Counted from the first letter of the stretch, positions 8,744-18,086 are shown. The stretch: 64,000 nucleotides of DNA from an uncultured Paludibaculum sp. (GCF_963665245.1 NZ_OY762267.1:558001-622000), one strand, 5' to 3'. Notes: generated from the sequence alone by a model not told the origin. Made by a program: numbers and translations.

Positions 8744-9823
8744 ATGCAACCCAACATCAACACTCGCCCGACTCTTGTCCTGGTAGGCGGATTCCTGGGC
8801 GCGGGCAAAACGACGCTGTTGCTGAAGGCGGCGGAGGTGCTGGAAGGCTCGGGACTGCGGTGCGCGCTCATTACGAACGACCAGGGCGGCGCATTGGTGG
8901 ATACCGAGTTCGCCCAGACGAAGGGACTCAGGACGGGTGAGGTGACCGGCGGTTGCTTCTGCTGCCGCCTGTCGGATCTGGTGGAAGCAGCAGCCGCGCT
9001 GGCGGCTCACCAACCCGACGTGATCTTCGCCGAACCGGTAGGCAGTTGTATTGATATCTCCGCCACAATCCTGCAGCCCTTGAAGGCATACTATTCCGAT
9101 CAGTTTCACCTGGCTCCGTTCACGGTTCTGGCGGATCCCGAGGAGTATGAGCGCATGCACGCCGGCGACGCCGACCCCGATCTCGCCTATCTCTACCGGC
9201 ATCAACTGGATGAGGCCGACCTACTGTGCTTCAGCAAGGCGGACCTGTGCACGGCCATGCCACCGGGCGCCGATTACCATCTCAGTGCCCACACCGGTGA
9301 ACAAGTGGATGCCTGGCTCGACGCCGTGCTGCACCAGAATCGAGTCGCGGGTGCACAAACTCTACAGAATGTGGACTATGCACGGTATGCCGAGGCGGAG
9401 GCCGCGTTGGGGTGGCTAAACTGGCGGGGCGACATCCGGTTGGCGAGACCATTGAGCCCGTCGTTGGTGGCTGGTCCGATTCTGGACGAGATCGATGCGG
9501 AGTTGACGGTGGCGGGCATTCGGATTGCGCACCTCAAGGTACTGGATCGCGCATCCACCGGCTATGTGAAGGCGAGCTTGACCCGGAACGGCGATGAACC
9601 GGGCGTGGACGGCGACCTGACGGCTTCGTTTGCGCGGGACCACACGCTCACCCTGAACCTGCGGGCGACCGGCGATCCGGCGCGGATGGAGGAGATCGTC
9701 CGGACCTCCGTAGGGCGTGCAGGGGTCTGGACGAACGACCATTTGCAGGCTTTCCGGCCCTCGCCGCCCAAGCCGGAACGGCGGATGGACCATGTCGTTT
9801 CGGTGCCGGGCGCGGGTGGGTAG
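8744..9823 (+). CDS. COG0523-family (CobW/YeiR-type) metal-handling GTPase
   Basis: The protein has 359 residues. A P-loop GGFLGAGKTT occurs at residues 15-24, and the metal-binding signature GGCFCC at 69-74 gives the CxCC motif that defines COG0523 GTPases. A switch/Mg region (ITNDQGG) and a base-recognition stretch (LLCFSKADL, in place of NKxD) also fit. Members deliver zinc, cobalt or iron to target enzymes using GTP. The C-terminal half (about 210-359) is weakly conserved. A GAGGGA ribosome binding site lies about 10 bases before the ATG. It follows the receptor gene by 52 bases on the same strand, but no functional link is visible, and the metal cannot be read from sequence. Confidence 0.85.
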   Translation: MQPNINTRPTLVLVGGFLGAGKTTLLLKAAEVLEGSGLRCALITNDQGGALVDTEFAQTKGLRTGEVTGGCFCCRLSDLVEAAAALAAHQPDVIFAEPVGSCIDISATILQPLKAYYSDQFHLAPFTVLADPEEYERMHAGDADPDLAYLYRHQLDEADLLCFSKADLCTAMPPGADYHLSAHTGEQVDAWLDAVLHQNRVAGAQTLQNVDYARYAEAEAALGWLNWRGDIRLARPLSPSLVAGPILDEIDAELTVAGIRIAHLKVLDRASTGYVKASLTRNGDEPGVDGDLTASFARDHTLTLNLRATGDPARMEEIVRTSVGRAGVWTNDHLQAFRPSPPKPERRMDHVVSVPGAGG

Positions 9824-9854
9824 GCGTGGCCGGCGAAAGATCAATATCGGACAA

Positions 9855-9883
9855 TTGACTTCTTTTCTATGAAACGGTAAGAT
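9855..9883 (+). promoter_or_regulatory. Sigma-70-type promoter of the inositol operon
   Basis: TTGACT at 9855-9860 and TAAGAT at 9878-9883 are separated by exactly 17 bases. Transcription would begin near 9890, about 50 bases before the GTG start of the LacI-family gene. The stretch is AT-rich compared with its surroundings. Seen by eye; not tested. Confidence 0.6.
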
Positions 9884-9895
9884 TCCTCCAGTGGG

Positions 9896-9913
9896 CATGC
9901 ACACGTTTGCATG
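9896..9913. promoter_or_regulatory. LacI-type operator palindrome
   Basis: CATGCACACGTTTGCATG is an 18-bp palindrome with 8 of 9 base pairs matching and a central CG, the architecture of LacI/GalR-family operators (TGxxAxCGxTTxCA). It begins about 6 bases after the predicted transcription start of the adjacent promoter and 26 bases before the lacI-family gene. It is well placed for autoregulated repression of the whole inositol operon. Confidence 0.6.
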
Positions 9914-9938
9914 ACCTCGGTTCTGGAGACTGGCCCCT

Positions 9939-10952
9939 GTGAAACGCGCCTCCATCAAGGACATCGCCCGGCTCGCCAACGTCTCCCATTCCACTGTCTC
10001 CCGCGCCCTCAGTGGCAGTCCCCTCATCAGTCCGGAAACCGTCAGCCGGATTCGCCAGATCGCCCTGGAGTCGGGGTACCGCCCCAGCGCCGCCGCCCGC
10101 AGCCTGGTGACCAGCCGGACCTCCACCATCGGGGTGGTGGTCACCAGCATCGCCGACCCCTTTGCCGCCGAGGTGGTTCTCGGAATTGAGGACGCCGCCA
10201 ACGAACGGGACTACTCCGTCCTCCTCGCCAACTCCAACGCCTTGCCGGAGCGGGAGTTAAAGGTCGTCCATGCCTTTGAGGAGCGCCGCGTCGACGGCAT
10301 CATCGTCACCTCGTCCCGCGTGGGCGCCGTCTACGCCGAAGTACTTTCCCAAGCCCGTGTCCCCATTGTTCTGCTGAACAACCAGCATCCCAGCGAGTTC
10401 ATGCATTCGGTGATGATCGACAACTTCGCGGCCAGCTTCGCGGCCACGCGGCACCTGATCGACCTTGGCCACAAGCGCATCGCGTACATCGGCGACCGCT
10501 TCGGCTGTCAATCGGACACCGAACGCTGCGGCGGTTATCGCGCGGCGCTGGAACAGGCAGGATTGCCGTTCCGGCCCGAGTTCCTGGTGCCCGGGAACGG
10601 CGGCCCTGACGGCGGCGCAACCGCCATGGGGTCGTTACTCGCGCTCCCGAATCTCCCCACCGCCGTCTTTTGCTACAACGACATGACCGCGTTCGGCGCC
10701 ATGGGTGCCGCCAGCGCCCGCGGCCTGGGGATCCCGTCCGACCTCTCTATCGTCGGCTTCGACGACCTGTTCTTCGCGCAATTCTCGGCGCCGCCGCTCA
10801 CCACGGTCCGTCAGCCTATGCGCGATATGGGCCGGCTCGCGGTCGAGAACCTTCTCAAACTGCTGGCGGGCGATTCCGCCGTTCCAAATGCAAATGTGCC
10901 TGGCGAACTGATCGTCCGCCATTCCACCGCCCCACCCAAGGAGACCAACTGA
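9939..10952 (+). CDS. LacI-family transcriptional regulator of the inositol operon
   Basis: The protein has 337 residues with a GTG start (GGAGA upstream). The N-terminal helix-turn-helix (IKDIARLANVSHSTVSRALS, about 4-23) and hinge helix region (SPETVSRIRQIALESGYRPS, AAARSLVTSRT) are classical LacI/GalR. A periplasmic-binding-protein-like sensor domain follows from about residue 62 (TIGVVVTSIADPFAAEVVLG) to the end, including VGFDDLFFAQFSAPPLTTVRQP. It is the first gene of the inositol operon; its TGA overlaps the iolB ATG by one base (TGATG). Inositol operons are often controlled by DeoR-type IolR, so a LacI-type regulator is a variant arrangement. The ligand is presumably an inositol catabolite, by context only. 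Confidence 0.9.
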   Translation: MKRASIKDIARLANVSHSTVSRALSGSPLISPETVSRIRQIALESGYRPSAAARSLVTSRTSTIGVVVTSIADPFAAEVVLGIEDAANERDYSVLLANSNALPERELKVVHAFEERRVDGIIVTSSRVGAVYAEVLSQARVPIVLLNNQHPSEFMHSVMIDNFAASFAATRHLIDLGHKRIAYIGDRFGCQSDTERCGGYRAALEQAGLPFRPEFLVPGNGGPDGGATAMGSLLALPNLPTAVFCYNDMTAFGAMGAASARGLGIPSDLSIVGFDDLFFAQFSAPPLTTVRQPMRDMGRLAVENLLKLLAGDSAVPNANVPGELIVRHSTAPPKETN

Positions 10953-11764
10953 TGTCCCTGCTTGTACATCCGGACCCAACCGGCCATAAGATCGAGACTT
11001 TCGGATTTGAATTGCTGGCGTTTAAGGTAGTCAAACTCGGTCAGGGCGAGACCATCCAGGAAGAGACCGCCGGCTATGAACTGGCCATCGTCCCGCTGGG
11101 CGGCGTCTGCGCTGTCAGCTCGCCGGCCGGAGACTTCCCCGTCGTCGGCGGGCGCGCCGACGTCTTCAGTGGTCTGCCGCACACTCTCTATCTCCCGATC
11201 CATACGGCATTTGCCCTGACAGCTACCACGGCCTGTGACCTCGCCTTCTGCTACACGAAGGCGGAAGAGAGCCATCCGGCGCGCCTGGTGACGCCAGCGG
11301 ACGTGCGCGTCGAGATTCGCGGCGGCGGTAACGCGACCAGGCAGATCAATCATATGGTCCAGCCCAGCTTTCCCGCCCATCGCATTCTGGTCTGTGAGGT
11401 GTATACGCCCAGCGGCAACTGGTCGAGCTATCCGCCCCACAAGCACGATGTCCACAATCCCCCTGGAGAAGTGGACCTCGAGGAGTATTACTACTACCGG
11501 ATCGATAAGCCGGAAGGCTACGCCATCCAGAAGGTCTACAGCGCCGACCGGCGGATCGACGAAACGCTCACCGTGCGCGACGGTGAACTGGTACTGGTTC
11601 CGGAAGGGTACCACCCAGTGGTAGCCGCCCATGGCTACAACGCCTATTATTTGAACGTCCTCGCCGGATCGGCCCGCTCGATGGCTGCGTCCGACGATCC
11701 CGACTATGCCTGGGTCCGCGACACCTGGCGTGAACAGGACCCCCGGTTGCCACTGGTTCGTTAA
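10952..11764 (+). CDS. iolB: 5-deoxy-glucuronate isomerase
   Basis: The protein has 270 residues. IolB converts 5-deoxy-D-glucuronate to 2-deoxy-5-keto-D-gluconate in myo-inositol breakdown. It is a bicupin; the metal-ligand motif appears as PPHKHD...EVDLEEYYYYRI at about 164-184, with a later cupin histidine in VLVPEGYHPV. The chosen ATG overlaps the lacI stop by one base and is preceded by AAGGAG at 10938-10943; an open frame extends further upstream inside lacI, but those residues do not resemble the family. The next gene, iolC, starts 10 bases after the stop. Confidence 0.93.
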   Translation: MSLLVHPDPTGHKIETFGFELLAFKVVKLGQGETIQEETAGYELAIVPLGGVCAVSSPAGDFPVVGGRADVFSGLPHTLYLPIHTAFALTATTACDLAFCYTKAEESHPARLVTPADVRVEIRGGGNATRQINHMVQPSFPAHRILVCEVYTPSGNWSSYPPHKHDVHNPPGEVDLEEYYYYRIDKPEGYAIQKVYSADRRIDETLTVRDGELVLVPEGYHPVVAAHGYNAYYLNVLAGSARSMAASDDPDYAWVRDTWREQDPRLPLVR

Positions 11765-11774
11765 GGACAAAGAA

Positions 11775-12725
11775 ATGGATATCGCGATTCTCGGCCGCAT
11801 CGGCTACGACCTCTACTCAGAGGAACCGCACGTCCCACTGCCTCAGGTGAGGCGCTTCTCGCGCTACCTGGGCGGCTCCAGCGCGAACATGGCGGTGGGT
11901 TTGTCCCGCCTGGGCGCCAGCGTCGGCATTATCAGTTGCCTGGGCAACGACAGCCTGAGCCAGTTCCTCCTCGACTTCCTGAAGAACGAGAAGGTCGACA
12001 CGGCCCGCGTGCAGACCAAGCCCGGATTTCTGCCCTCGCTGTGCCTCACCGAAGTGGCACCACCGGACCGCTTTCCGCAGGTCTTCTACCGCCACGACGC
12101 GGTCGACACGCTGCTGACTTCGCAGCCCGGCGACCTCGACTACGTCGCCCAAGCACGCATGTTCATCACTAACGGCACCTCGCTCTGCGCGTCGCCCTCG
12201 CGGGAGGCGACCTACCGGGCCCTGGAGCGTGCGCACAAGGCCGGATGCCGCGTCGTACTCGATGTCGACTTCCGCGCCATGTCGTGGCCCAGCCCCGAAG
12301 AGGCCGGCCTAGCCGTCCGTCTCGCGCTACCTTTTGTCGACGTCCTTATTGGGAATCAGCCGGAGCTGATGCTGGTGGCGGGCGAGCCGACGCTGGAGGC
12401 GGCCACGGAGAAGTTGCGCAGCGTGCCCGTGCTGGTGTCGAAACTGGGCGAACAGGGCACGCGTGTCTGGACCGGCAGTGAGTCTGTATTCCTGCCGCCC
12501 TACAAGGTGGAAGTCTGCACCACCATCGGCGCGGGCGACGGGTTTGCTTCGGGCTTCCTATATGCGCTGTTGCAGGGGCTACCCATCGAGGAGTGCCTGC
12601 ACTACGGGAATGCGGCGGCGGCGATCGTCGTCAGCCGCCTCAGTTGCTCGGAAGCCATGCCTACTATGGCAGAGGTGCGGGCGCTGCTGAACGCGCAACG
12701 AAGTGTCGCGACGACGCCCGAGTGA
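11775..12725 (+). CDS. iolC: 5-dehydro-2-deoxygluconokinase (PfkB family)
   Basis: The protein has 316 residues. IolC phosphorylates 2-deoxy-5-keto-gluconate. PfkB features are the N-terminal glycine-rich substrate motif (RYLGGSSANMAVGLSRLG, about 30-47) and the C-terminal signature TIGAGDGFASGFLYALL with the catalytic base Asp255. The ATG at 11775 is preferred over an upstream in-frame start inside iolB because the conserved DIAILGRIGYDLY segment begins immediately after it. It lies between iolB and an aldolase-like gene in a tightly packed operon. Confidence 0.92.
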   Translation: MDIAILGRIGYDLYSEEPHVPLPQVRRFSRYLGGSSANMAVGLSRLGASVGIISCLGNDSLSQFLLDFLKNEKVDTARVQTKPGFLPSLCLTEVAPPDRFPQVFYRHDAVDTLLTSQPGDLDYVAQARMFITNGTSLCASPSREATYRALERAHKAGCRVVLDVDFRAMSWPSPEEAGLAVRLALPFVDVLIGNQPELMLVAGEPTLEAATEKLRSVPVLVSKLGEQGTRVWTGSESVFLPPYKVEVCTTIGAGDGFASGFLYALLQGLPIEECLHYGNAAAAIVVSRLSCSEAMPTMAEVRALLNAQRSVATTPE

Positions 12726-12739
12726 AACACGGAGGCAAT

Positions 12740-13750
12740 ATGTTTTCCAGCCACGACTACCTGACGGACGCCATTATGGCGCGGCTTACCGAGACTCGGG
12801 TCACCGATCCCGAATGCGCCTGGCGCGCGGCCCAGGCCCGCCATCGCCGCCGCTGCCTGGTGCCCAGCGGGAAGCTCAACATCCTGGCGGCCGACCACCC
12901 AGCACGCCGCGTCACCAAGGTGGGCGACAACCCCATCGCCATGGCCGACCGGCAGGACTACCTCGGCCGCATCGTGCGCGTTCTGTCGTCCGACGGCATT
13001 GACGGGCTGATGGCCACCATGGACCTGCTTGAGGACCTCTTCATCCTCGACGCCTGCATTCGCGACGCCGGCGGCACGTCGCTGCTGGACGGCAAAGTCC
13101 TCATCGGCAGCCTGAACCGCGGCGGGCTGGCCGGCACCTCGTGGGAGTTGGACGACCCTATTACCGGGCCCACGCCGGCCACTTGCTCGGCCTGGCGTCT
13201 GGACGGCGCGAAGCTATTGCTGCGCATCGCGGATGAGGAACCCGGGTCGCTCAAGACTATGCTCGCCAGCGCCCAGGCCATTAACGAGTGCAACGCCCTG
13301 CGCCTGCCGATGTTCCTGGAGCCGCTGCCAGTCACCAGAAAGGATTCGGGCTGGTCCGTCGTGAAAGAACGCGCGGCCCTGGCCCGCATCGCCGGTGTGG
13401 CCTCGGCCCTGGGCGACAGCAGCCGTTATCTGTGGCTGAAGCTGCCCTACTGCGAAGGCTACGAGACGGTGGCCCGTTCCACGTCGCTGCCCATCCTGCT
13501 GCTGGGGGGTGAATCGGCCGGCAACCCCGCGCCGTTCCTGGGGGAACTCGCCTCCGCCATGCAGGCTGGCCCCAATGTGCGCGGCGCCCTGGTGGGCCGC
13601 AACGTTCTCTATCCCGGCGACGAAGATCCGCTGGCCATGGCCTGCGCCGTCGGCGGCATCATCCATCAGTCCTGGACCGTCGACCAGGCACTCGAATCTC
13701 TCCCGGCAAACCGCGGCCGCGGACTCGACCTGCTCTCGCGGTACTTCTGA
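12740..13750 (+). CDS. Cgl0159-family (beta/alpha)8 protein, probable aldolase of inositol catabolism
   Basis: The protein has 336 residues. It resembles the Cgl0159-type TIM-barrel proteins (related to class I deoxyribose-phosphate/fructose-type aldolases) encoded in actinobacterial iol clusters. Visible conserved stretches are NILAADHPARR near residue 50, DGIDGLMATMDLLEDL, LIGSLNRGGLAGTSWELDD, LPMFLEPLP and ALVGRNVLYPGDEDPLAMACAVGGIIH. From its position next to iolC it may cleave 2-deoxy-5-keto-gluconate-6-phosphate in place of IolJ; that is inference. The ATG at 12740 has GGAGG at 12731-12735. An in-frame extension upstream lies inside iolC and is rejected. Confidence 0.75.
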   Translation: MFSSHDYLTDAIMARLTETRVTDPECAWRAAQARHRRRCLVPSGKLNILAADHPARRVTKVGDNPIAMADRQDYLGRIVRVLSSDGIDGLMATMDLLEDLFILDACIRDAGGTSLLDGKVLIGSLNRGGLAGTSWELDDPITGPTPATCSAWRLDGAKLLLRIADEEPGSLKTMLASAQAINECNALRLPMFLEPLPVTRKDSGWSVVKERAALARIAGVASALGDSSRYLWLKLPYCEGYETVARSTSLPILLLGGESAGNPAPFLGELASAMQAGPNVRGALVGRNVLYPGDEDPLAMACAVGGIIHQSWTVDQALESLPANRGRGLDLLSRYF

Positions 13751-13776
13751 TCCACGCAGCTTAGGAGGCATCTCAC

Positions 13777-15651
13777 ATGGAAACACGACGAGTCACGATG
13801 GCACAGGCCCTGCTGGGCTTCCTCAAGAATCAGTACGTTGAGCGCGACGGTGTGGAAAATCGCTTCTTCGAGGGCGCCTGGGGCATCTTCGGGCACGGCA
13901 TCATCGCCGGTTTCGGCCAGGCCCTGCAGCAGAACCCGGACTTCCCCTATCACATGTGCCGGAACGAGCAGGCCGCCGTGCACATCGCCACAGCCTTCGC
14001 CAAGGCGCGCATGCGCATGTCGACCTTCGCCTGCCTCTCCTCCATTGGGCCGGGCGCCACGAACATGATCACCGGCGCCGCCACGGCGACGATCAACCGT
14101 ATTCCCGTGCTGCTGCTGCCAGGCGACATCTTCGCACGGCGGAACGTGGCTCCGGTGCTGCAACAGATCGAGTCGGAGCAGGGCCAGGACTTCTCAGTGA
14201 ACGACTGTTTCAAGCCCGTGTCGCGCTACTGGGATCGCATCAACCGGCCCGACCAGTTGCCATGCTCCGTCGTGGAAGCGATGCGCGTATTGACGTCGCC
14301 CGCCCACACCGGCGCGGTGACGCTGGCCTTGCCCCAGGACGTGCAAGCCGAAGCGTGGGACTTCCCTGTGGAGATGTTCGAAAAGCGCGTGTGGCACATC
14401 GCCCGCGCCGTGCCGGAACCGGTGATGCTGGCCCGTGCGGCGGAGTGGATCCGGCAGGCGAAGCGCCCCATCATCGTGGCCGGCGGAGGCGTCCTCTATA
14501 GCGTGGCGAGTGGCGCACTTTCCAGCTTTGCTCAACGCACCGGGATCCCCATTGGCGAGACGCAGGCGGGCAAGGGTTCCCTGCCCTTCGACCATGTCCA
14601 GAACCTCGGCGCCGTCGGCGTCACCGGCACACCAGGCGCCAACATCGCGGCCCGCGAGGCCGACCTCGTCATCGCCATTGGAACTCGCCTCAGCGACTTC
14701 ACCACGGCCTCGAAGACCGCCTTCCAGAATCCAAACGTCCGGTTCATCAACCTGAATGTCGCCGAGTTTGATGCATTCAAGCACGGCGGCTTGCCGTTGG
14801 TCGCCGACGCGCGCGTGGCTCTCGAACAACTGGAGGCGGCTGTCGCCGGCTACCACGTCGACGCAGCCTATTCCGCCGCCATCGCGCAGTGGAAGGCGCT
14901 TTGGGAGGAAGAGACCGATCGCATCTACAACATCCAGCACGGCCCGCCCATCAGCCAGGGCGAGGTGGTGGGCGCTGTCAGCCGTGTCGCGCAACCGCAG
15001 GATGTCGTGCTGAATGCCGCGGGCAGCCTGCCGGGCGACCTGCACAAGCTGTGGCGCACCAGCCAACCGGGCGGCTATCACATGGAGTACGGCTACTCGT
15101 GCATGGGCTACGAGATCGCCGGCGGCCTGGGTGTGAAGATGGCCGACCCGTCGCGCGAAGTGTATGTGATGGTGGGCGACGCGTCGTTTCTCATGATGTC
15201 GTCCGAGATCGCCTCCTCGATCCAGGAGGGCTCCAAGCTCAACATCATCGTGCTCGACAACCACGGGTACTCCAGCATCGGCGGCCTCTCGAAGGCCATC
15301 GGCTCGGGCGGCTTCGGTACGAACTATCGCTGCCGCACGGCCAGTGGCAGCTTCGACGGCGAGAACGTTCCGGTGGACTTCGCGGCGCTGTGCTCTGGTC
15401 TGGGCGCCCGCACGGTTCGAGTGACAACGCGTGCGGAGTTGGAGAAGGCCCTGGCCGATATGCGCACACACACAACCACCACGGCCGTCGTCGTCGAGGT
15501 CGATAAAGAGATGCGCGTGCCCGGCTACGAATCGTGGTGGGACGTGCAGGTGGCGGAAGTCTCGGAGATTGAAAGTGTCCGCCAGGCTCGTGCCGAGTAC
15601 GAGCAGGCGGTGAAGAAGGAGCGGCGGCACGAGATCGCCGCATCAAGGTAA
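13777..15651 (+). CDS. iolD: 3D-(3,5/4)-trihydroxycyclohexane-1,2-dione hydrolase (TPP-dependent)
   Basis: The protein has 624 residues, the usual IolD length. It hydrolyses the cyclic dione to 5-deoxy-glucuronate with thiamine diphosphate. The Pyr domain (CRNEQAAVHIATAFAKARMR, with the catalytic glutamate), a central domain (RPIIVAGGGVLYS) and the PP domain with the thiamine-diphosphate/metal motif (VMVGDASFLMMSSEI, then NIIVLDNHGYSSIGGL) are all visible. The ATG is preceded by GGAGG (13764-13768). iolA starts 8 bases after the stop. Confidence 0.94.
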   Translation: METRRVTMAQALLGFLKNQYVERDGVENRFFEGAWGIFGHGIIAGFGQALQQNPDFPYHMCRNEQAAVHIATAFAKARMRMSTFACLSSIGPGATNMITGAATATINRIPVLLLPGDIFARRNVAPVLQQIESEQGQDFSVNDCFKPVSRYWDRINRPDQLPCSVVEAMRVLTSPAHTGAVTLALPQDVQAEAWDFPVEMFEKRVWHIARAVPEPVMLARAAEWIRQAKRPIIVAGGGVLYSVASGALSSFAQRTGIPIGETQAGKGSLPFDHVQNLGAVGVTGTPGANIAAREADLVIAIGTRLSDFTTASKTAFQNPNVRFINLNVAEFDAFKHGGLPLVADARVALEQLEAAVAGYHVDAAYSAAIAQWKALWEEETDRIYNIQHGPPISQGEVVGAVSRVAQPQDVVLNAAGSLPGDLHKLWRTSQPGGYHMEYGYSCMGYEIAGGLGVKMADPSREVYVMVGDASFLMMSSEIASSIQEGSKLNIIVLDNHGYSSIGGLSKAIGSGGFGTNYRCRTASGSFDGENVPVDFAALCSGLGARTVRVTTRAELEKALADMRTHTTTTAVVVEVDKEMRVPGYESWWDVQVAEVSEIESVRQARAEYEQAVKKERRHEIAASR

Positions 15652-15659
15652 CTGCATCC

Positions 15660-17135
15660 ATGCTTAACAGCGAAGTTCTGAACTACATCGGCGGTGCCTG
15701 GTGCCGCCCCCTCTCGGGAGCCGGCCTCCCTGTGATCAACCCGGCCACAGGAGAAACCCTGGCGGTCTCGCCCGCCGGTGGTCCGGAAGATGTCGAAGCA
15801 GCCGTGCAGGCCGCCGCGACCGCCTTCCCCGAATGGCGCGCCATACCTCCGGCCGAGAGGATCCAATATCTCTTCCGCTTCAAGCAACTGCTGGAAGACC
15901 ACTTCGACGAGATCGCCCGCATCGTCACCACCGAGAACGGCAAGACGCTGGCCGAGTCGCGCGGCGAACTGCGGCGCGGAGTGGAGAACGTCGAAGTCGC
16001 CTGTGGGATTCCCATCCTGATGCAGGGTTACAACCTGGAGGACGTCGCCCGAGGGATCGATGAGCTGATGTTTCGCCAGCCGCTGGGCGTCGTCGCCGCG
16101 ATCACTCCGTTTAACTTCCCGGCGATGATCCCGCTGTGGTTCCTGCCCTACGCTATCGCCTGCGGAAATACCTTGGTCGTGAAACCGTCCGACCGCGTGC
16201 CGTTCTCGATGATCCGCATCGTCGAACTGCTGCATGAGACCGGGCTGCCCGCCGGGGTCGTCAACCTCGTGAACGGCGGCAAGACGGCCGTGGATGCGCT
16301 GCTGGATCATCCCGCGGTGCAAGCCATCAGCTTTGTCGGATCCACTCCAGTGGCCCGCTACATCTACGCGCGTGCCTCGGCCAACGGCAAGCGGGTCCAG
16401 TGCCAGGGCGGCGCCAAGAACCATGTAGTTATCCTGCCCGACGCCGATCCGGAAACCACCACGCAGATCATCGCCGACAGCGCCTATGGTTGCGCCGGTC
16501 AGCGCTGCCTGGCGGTTTCGGTCGCGGTGACAGTGGGTGACGCTCAACAGTGGTTCCGCGATTCCATCACGCGCACCGCCGCCTCGATGAAGATCGGAGA
16601 CGGGCTCGCGACGGGCATCCAGATGGGCCCCGTGATCTCTCAGGCCAGCCGGCAGCGGATCCAGTCACTCATTGCCACCGGCACCGGGCAGGGCGCGAAG
16701 GCGGCCGTCGATGGACGCGATGCCGTCGCGGCGGGCCTTGAGAACGGCACCTTTGTGGGACCCACGGTGCTGGATGGCGTCCCGGCCGGAAGCGATCTGG
16801 CCGACACCGAGATCTTCGGACCCGTGTTGAGCCTGATCCACGCCGCCGACGTCGACGAAGCCATGGCCATCATCTCGCGAAGCGCCTATGGCAACGCCTC
16901 GTCCATCTTCACCTCCAGCGGAGCCGCGGCGCGCAAGTTCCGCAACCAGATCCCCACCGGCAACGTGGGCGTGAACATCGGTGTGGCCGCACCCATGGCC
17001 TACTTCCCCTTCAGCGGGTGGAAGGGCAGCTTCCTGGGTGTGCTGCACGCGCAGGGGCGCGATGCGGTGGAGTTCTATACCGACAAGAAGGTTGTGATCG
17101 AGCGCTGGCCCAGGGAGTGGAGCAGGAAGTTCTAG
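15660..17135 (+). CDS. iolA: Methylmalonate-semialdehyde dehydrogenase (CoA-acylating)
   Basis: The protein has 491 residues of the aldehyde dehydrogenase superfamily. It oxidises malonate semialdehyde (or methylmalonate semialdehyde) to acetyl-CoA/propionyl-CoA, the last step of this route. MMSDH-type motifs are PFNFPAMIPLWFLPYAIACG, FVGSTPVARYIY, QGGAKNHVVILPDAD and YGCAGQRCLAVS with the catalytic cysteine at 283 in GQRC. The C-terminal PFSGWKGSFLGVLHAQG is typical of this subfamily. Known as iolA or mmsA; context favours iolA. iolE starts 9 bases later. Confidence 0.94.
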   Translation: MLNSEVLNYIGGAWCRPLSGAGLPVINPATGETLAVSPAGGPEDVEAAVQAAATAFPEWRAIPPAERIQYLFRFKQLLEDHFDEIARIVTTENGKTLAESRGELRRGVENVEVACGIPILMQGYNLEDVARGIDELMFRQPLGVVAAITPFNFPAMIPLWFLPYAIACGNTLVVKPSDRVPFSMIRIVELLHETGLPAGVVNLVNGGKTAVDALLDHPAVQAISFVGSTPVARYIYARASANGKRVQCQGGAKNHVVILPDADPETTTQIIADSAYGCAGQRCLAVSVAVTVGDAQQWFRDSITRTAASMKIGDGLATGIQMGPVISQASRQRIQSLIATGTGQGAKAAVDGRDAVAAGLENGTFVGPTVLDGVPAGSDLADTEIFGPVLSLIHAADVDEAMAIISRSAYGNASSIFTSSGAAARKFRNQIPTGNVGVNIGVAAPMAYFPFSGWKGSFLGVLHAQGRDAVEFYTDKKVVIERWPREWSRKF

Positions 17136-17144
17136 GGGTACGTC

Positions 17145-18077
17145 ATGGCAACGTTGAAGGTTGGTAACGCCCCATGCTCGTGGGGCACTCTTGAGTTCGA
17201 GGCGGCGCAGGGTGAGCAGATCGGCTATGGCCGCATGCTGGATGAGCTCGCCGCCACCGGTTACACCGGCACCGAGTTGGGTGACTGGGGCTACATGCCT
17301 ACCGACCCGGCCGCCCTTTCGGCCGAGCTGTCGCGGCGTGGTCTGGTGATGCTGGGGGCCTTTGTGCCCGTGGCCATGAAGTACCGGTCCGCGCACAAAC
17401 CAGGGGTCGACCTGGCGGTGAAGACGGCGCGGCTGCTGGCCGCGGTTGGGACAGACCCGAAGCCATTCCTGGTTCTGGCGGATGACAACGGATCGGTGCC
17501 GGAGCGCACTCTCAACGCCGGCCGCGTCACCCCGTCGATGGGTCTGAGCGACGACGAGTGGAGGGTGTTCGCGGAGGGCGCGAATCTGGTGGCGCGCACT
17601 GTGCTGGCTGAAACCGGCCTGCGCACGGTCTTCCATCATCACTGCGCCGGCTACGTCGAGACGCCGGATGAGATCGCGCGACTGCTCGAGTTGACCGATC
17701 CACAGGCGCTGGGCCTGGTGTTCGACACAGGCCACTACGCCTACGGCTCGAACGGCGCGGATACCGTAGCCGCCCTCGAACGTTTCAAAGACCGCGTCTG
17801 GTACATCCACTTTAAGGACTGCCATCCCGGCGTCGCCGCGGCCGCGCGCGATCAAGGCTGGGACTATTTCCAAGCCCTGCGCCATGGTGTCTTCTGTGAG
17901 CTGGGTCAGGGTTGTGTCGACTTCCCCGCCGCTATGCGCTGGCTCAGGGAGACCGGCTACGACGGCTACACGCTGGTGGAACAGGACGTCCTGCCGGCAT
18001 GGGCGCGCCGGCGGAGAGCGCGCGCCGCAACCGCGAATACCTGCGCGGTATCGAATCGAATTTCTCCTAAGTACTAA
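17145..18077 (+). CDS. iolE: Inosose dehydratase with frameshifted C-terminus
   Basis: The open frame has 310 residues. IolE dehydrates 2-keto-myo-inositol (scyllo-inosose). It is a xylose-isomerase-like TIM barrel: [66 protein letters not shown] and [11 protein letters not shown] are all present, including the metal ligands (E in [12 protein letters not shown] in FDTGH, H in FKDCH). After VEQDVLP the frame turns into an arginine-rich tail unlike the family. One added C near 17993-17996 would restore [20 protein letters not shown] and a stop at 18068-18070. Only about the last 25 residues are affected, beyond the active site. It may be a sequencing error or a real, possibly tolerated, mutation. 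Confidence 0.9.
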   Translation: MATLKVGNAPCSWGTLEFEAAQGEQIGYGRMLDELAATGYTGTELGDWGYMPTDPAALSAELSRRGLVMLGAFVPVAMKYRSAHKPGVDLAVKTARLLAAVGTDPKPFLVLADDNGSVPERTLNAGRVTPSMGLSDDEWRVFAEGANLVARTVLAETGLRTVFHHHCAGYVETPDEIARLLELTDPQALGLVFDTGHYAYGSNGADTVAALERFKDRVWYIHFKDCHPGVAAAARDQGWDYFQALRHGVFCELGQGCVDFPAAMRWLRETGYDGYTLVEQDVLPAWARRRRARAATANTCAVSNRISPKY

Positions 18078-18086
18078 GGAAAGACC

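Noticed and set aside
14194..15630. 478-codon minus-strand open frame
   Set aside because: Fully antisense to iolD, whose family motifs are unmistakable; the product is His/Arg/Gly-rich and resembles nothing.
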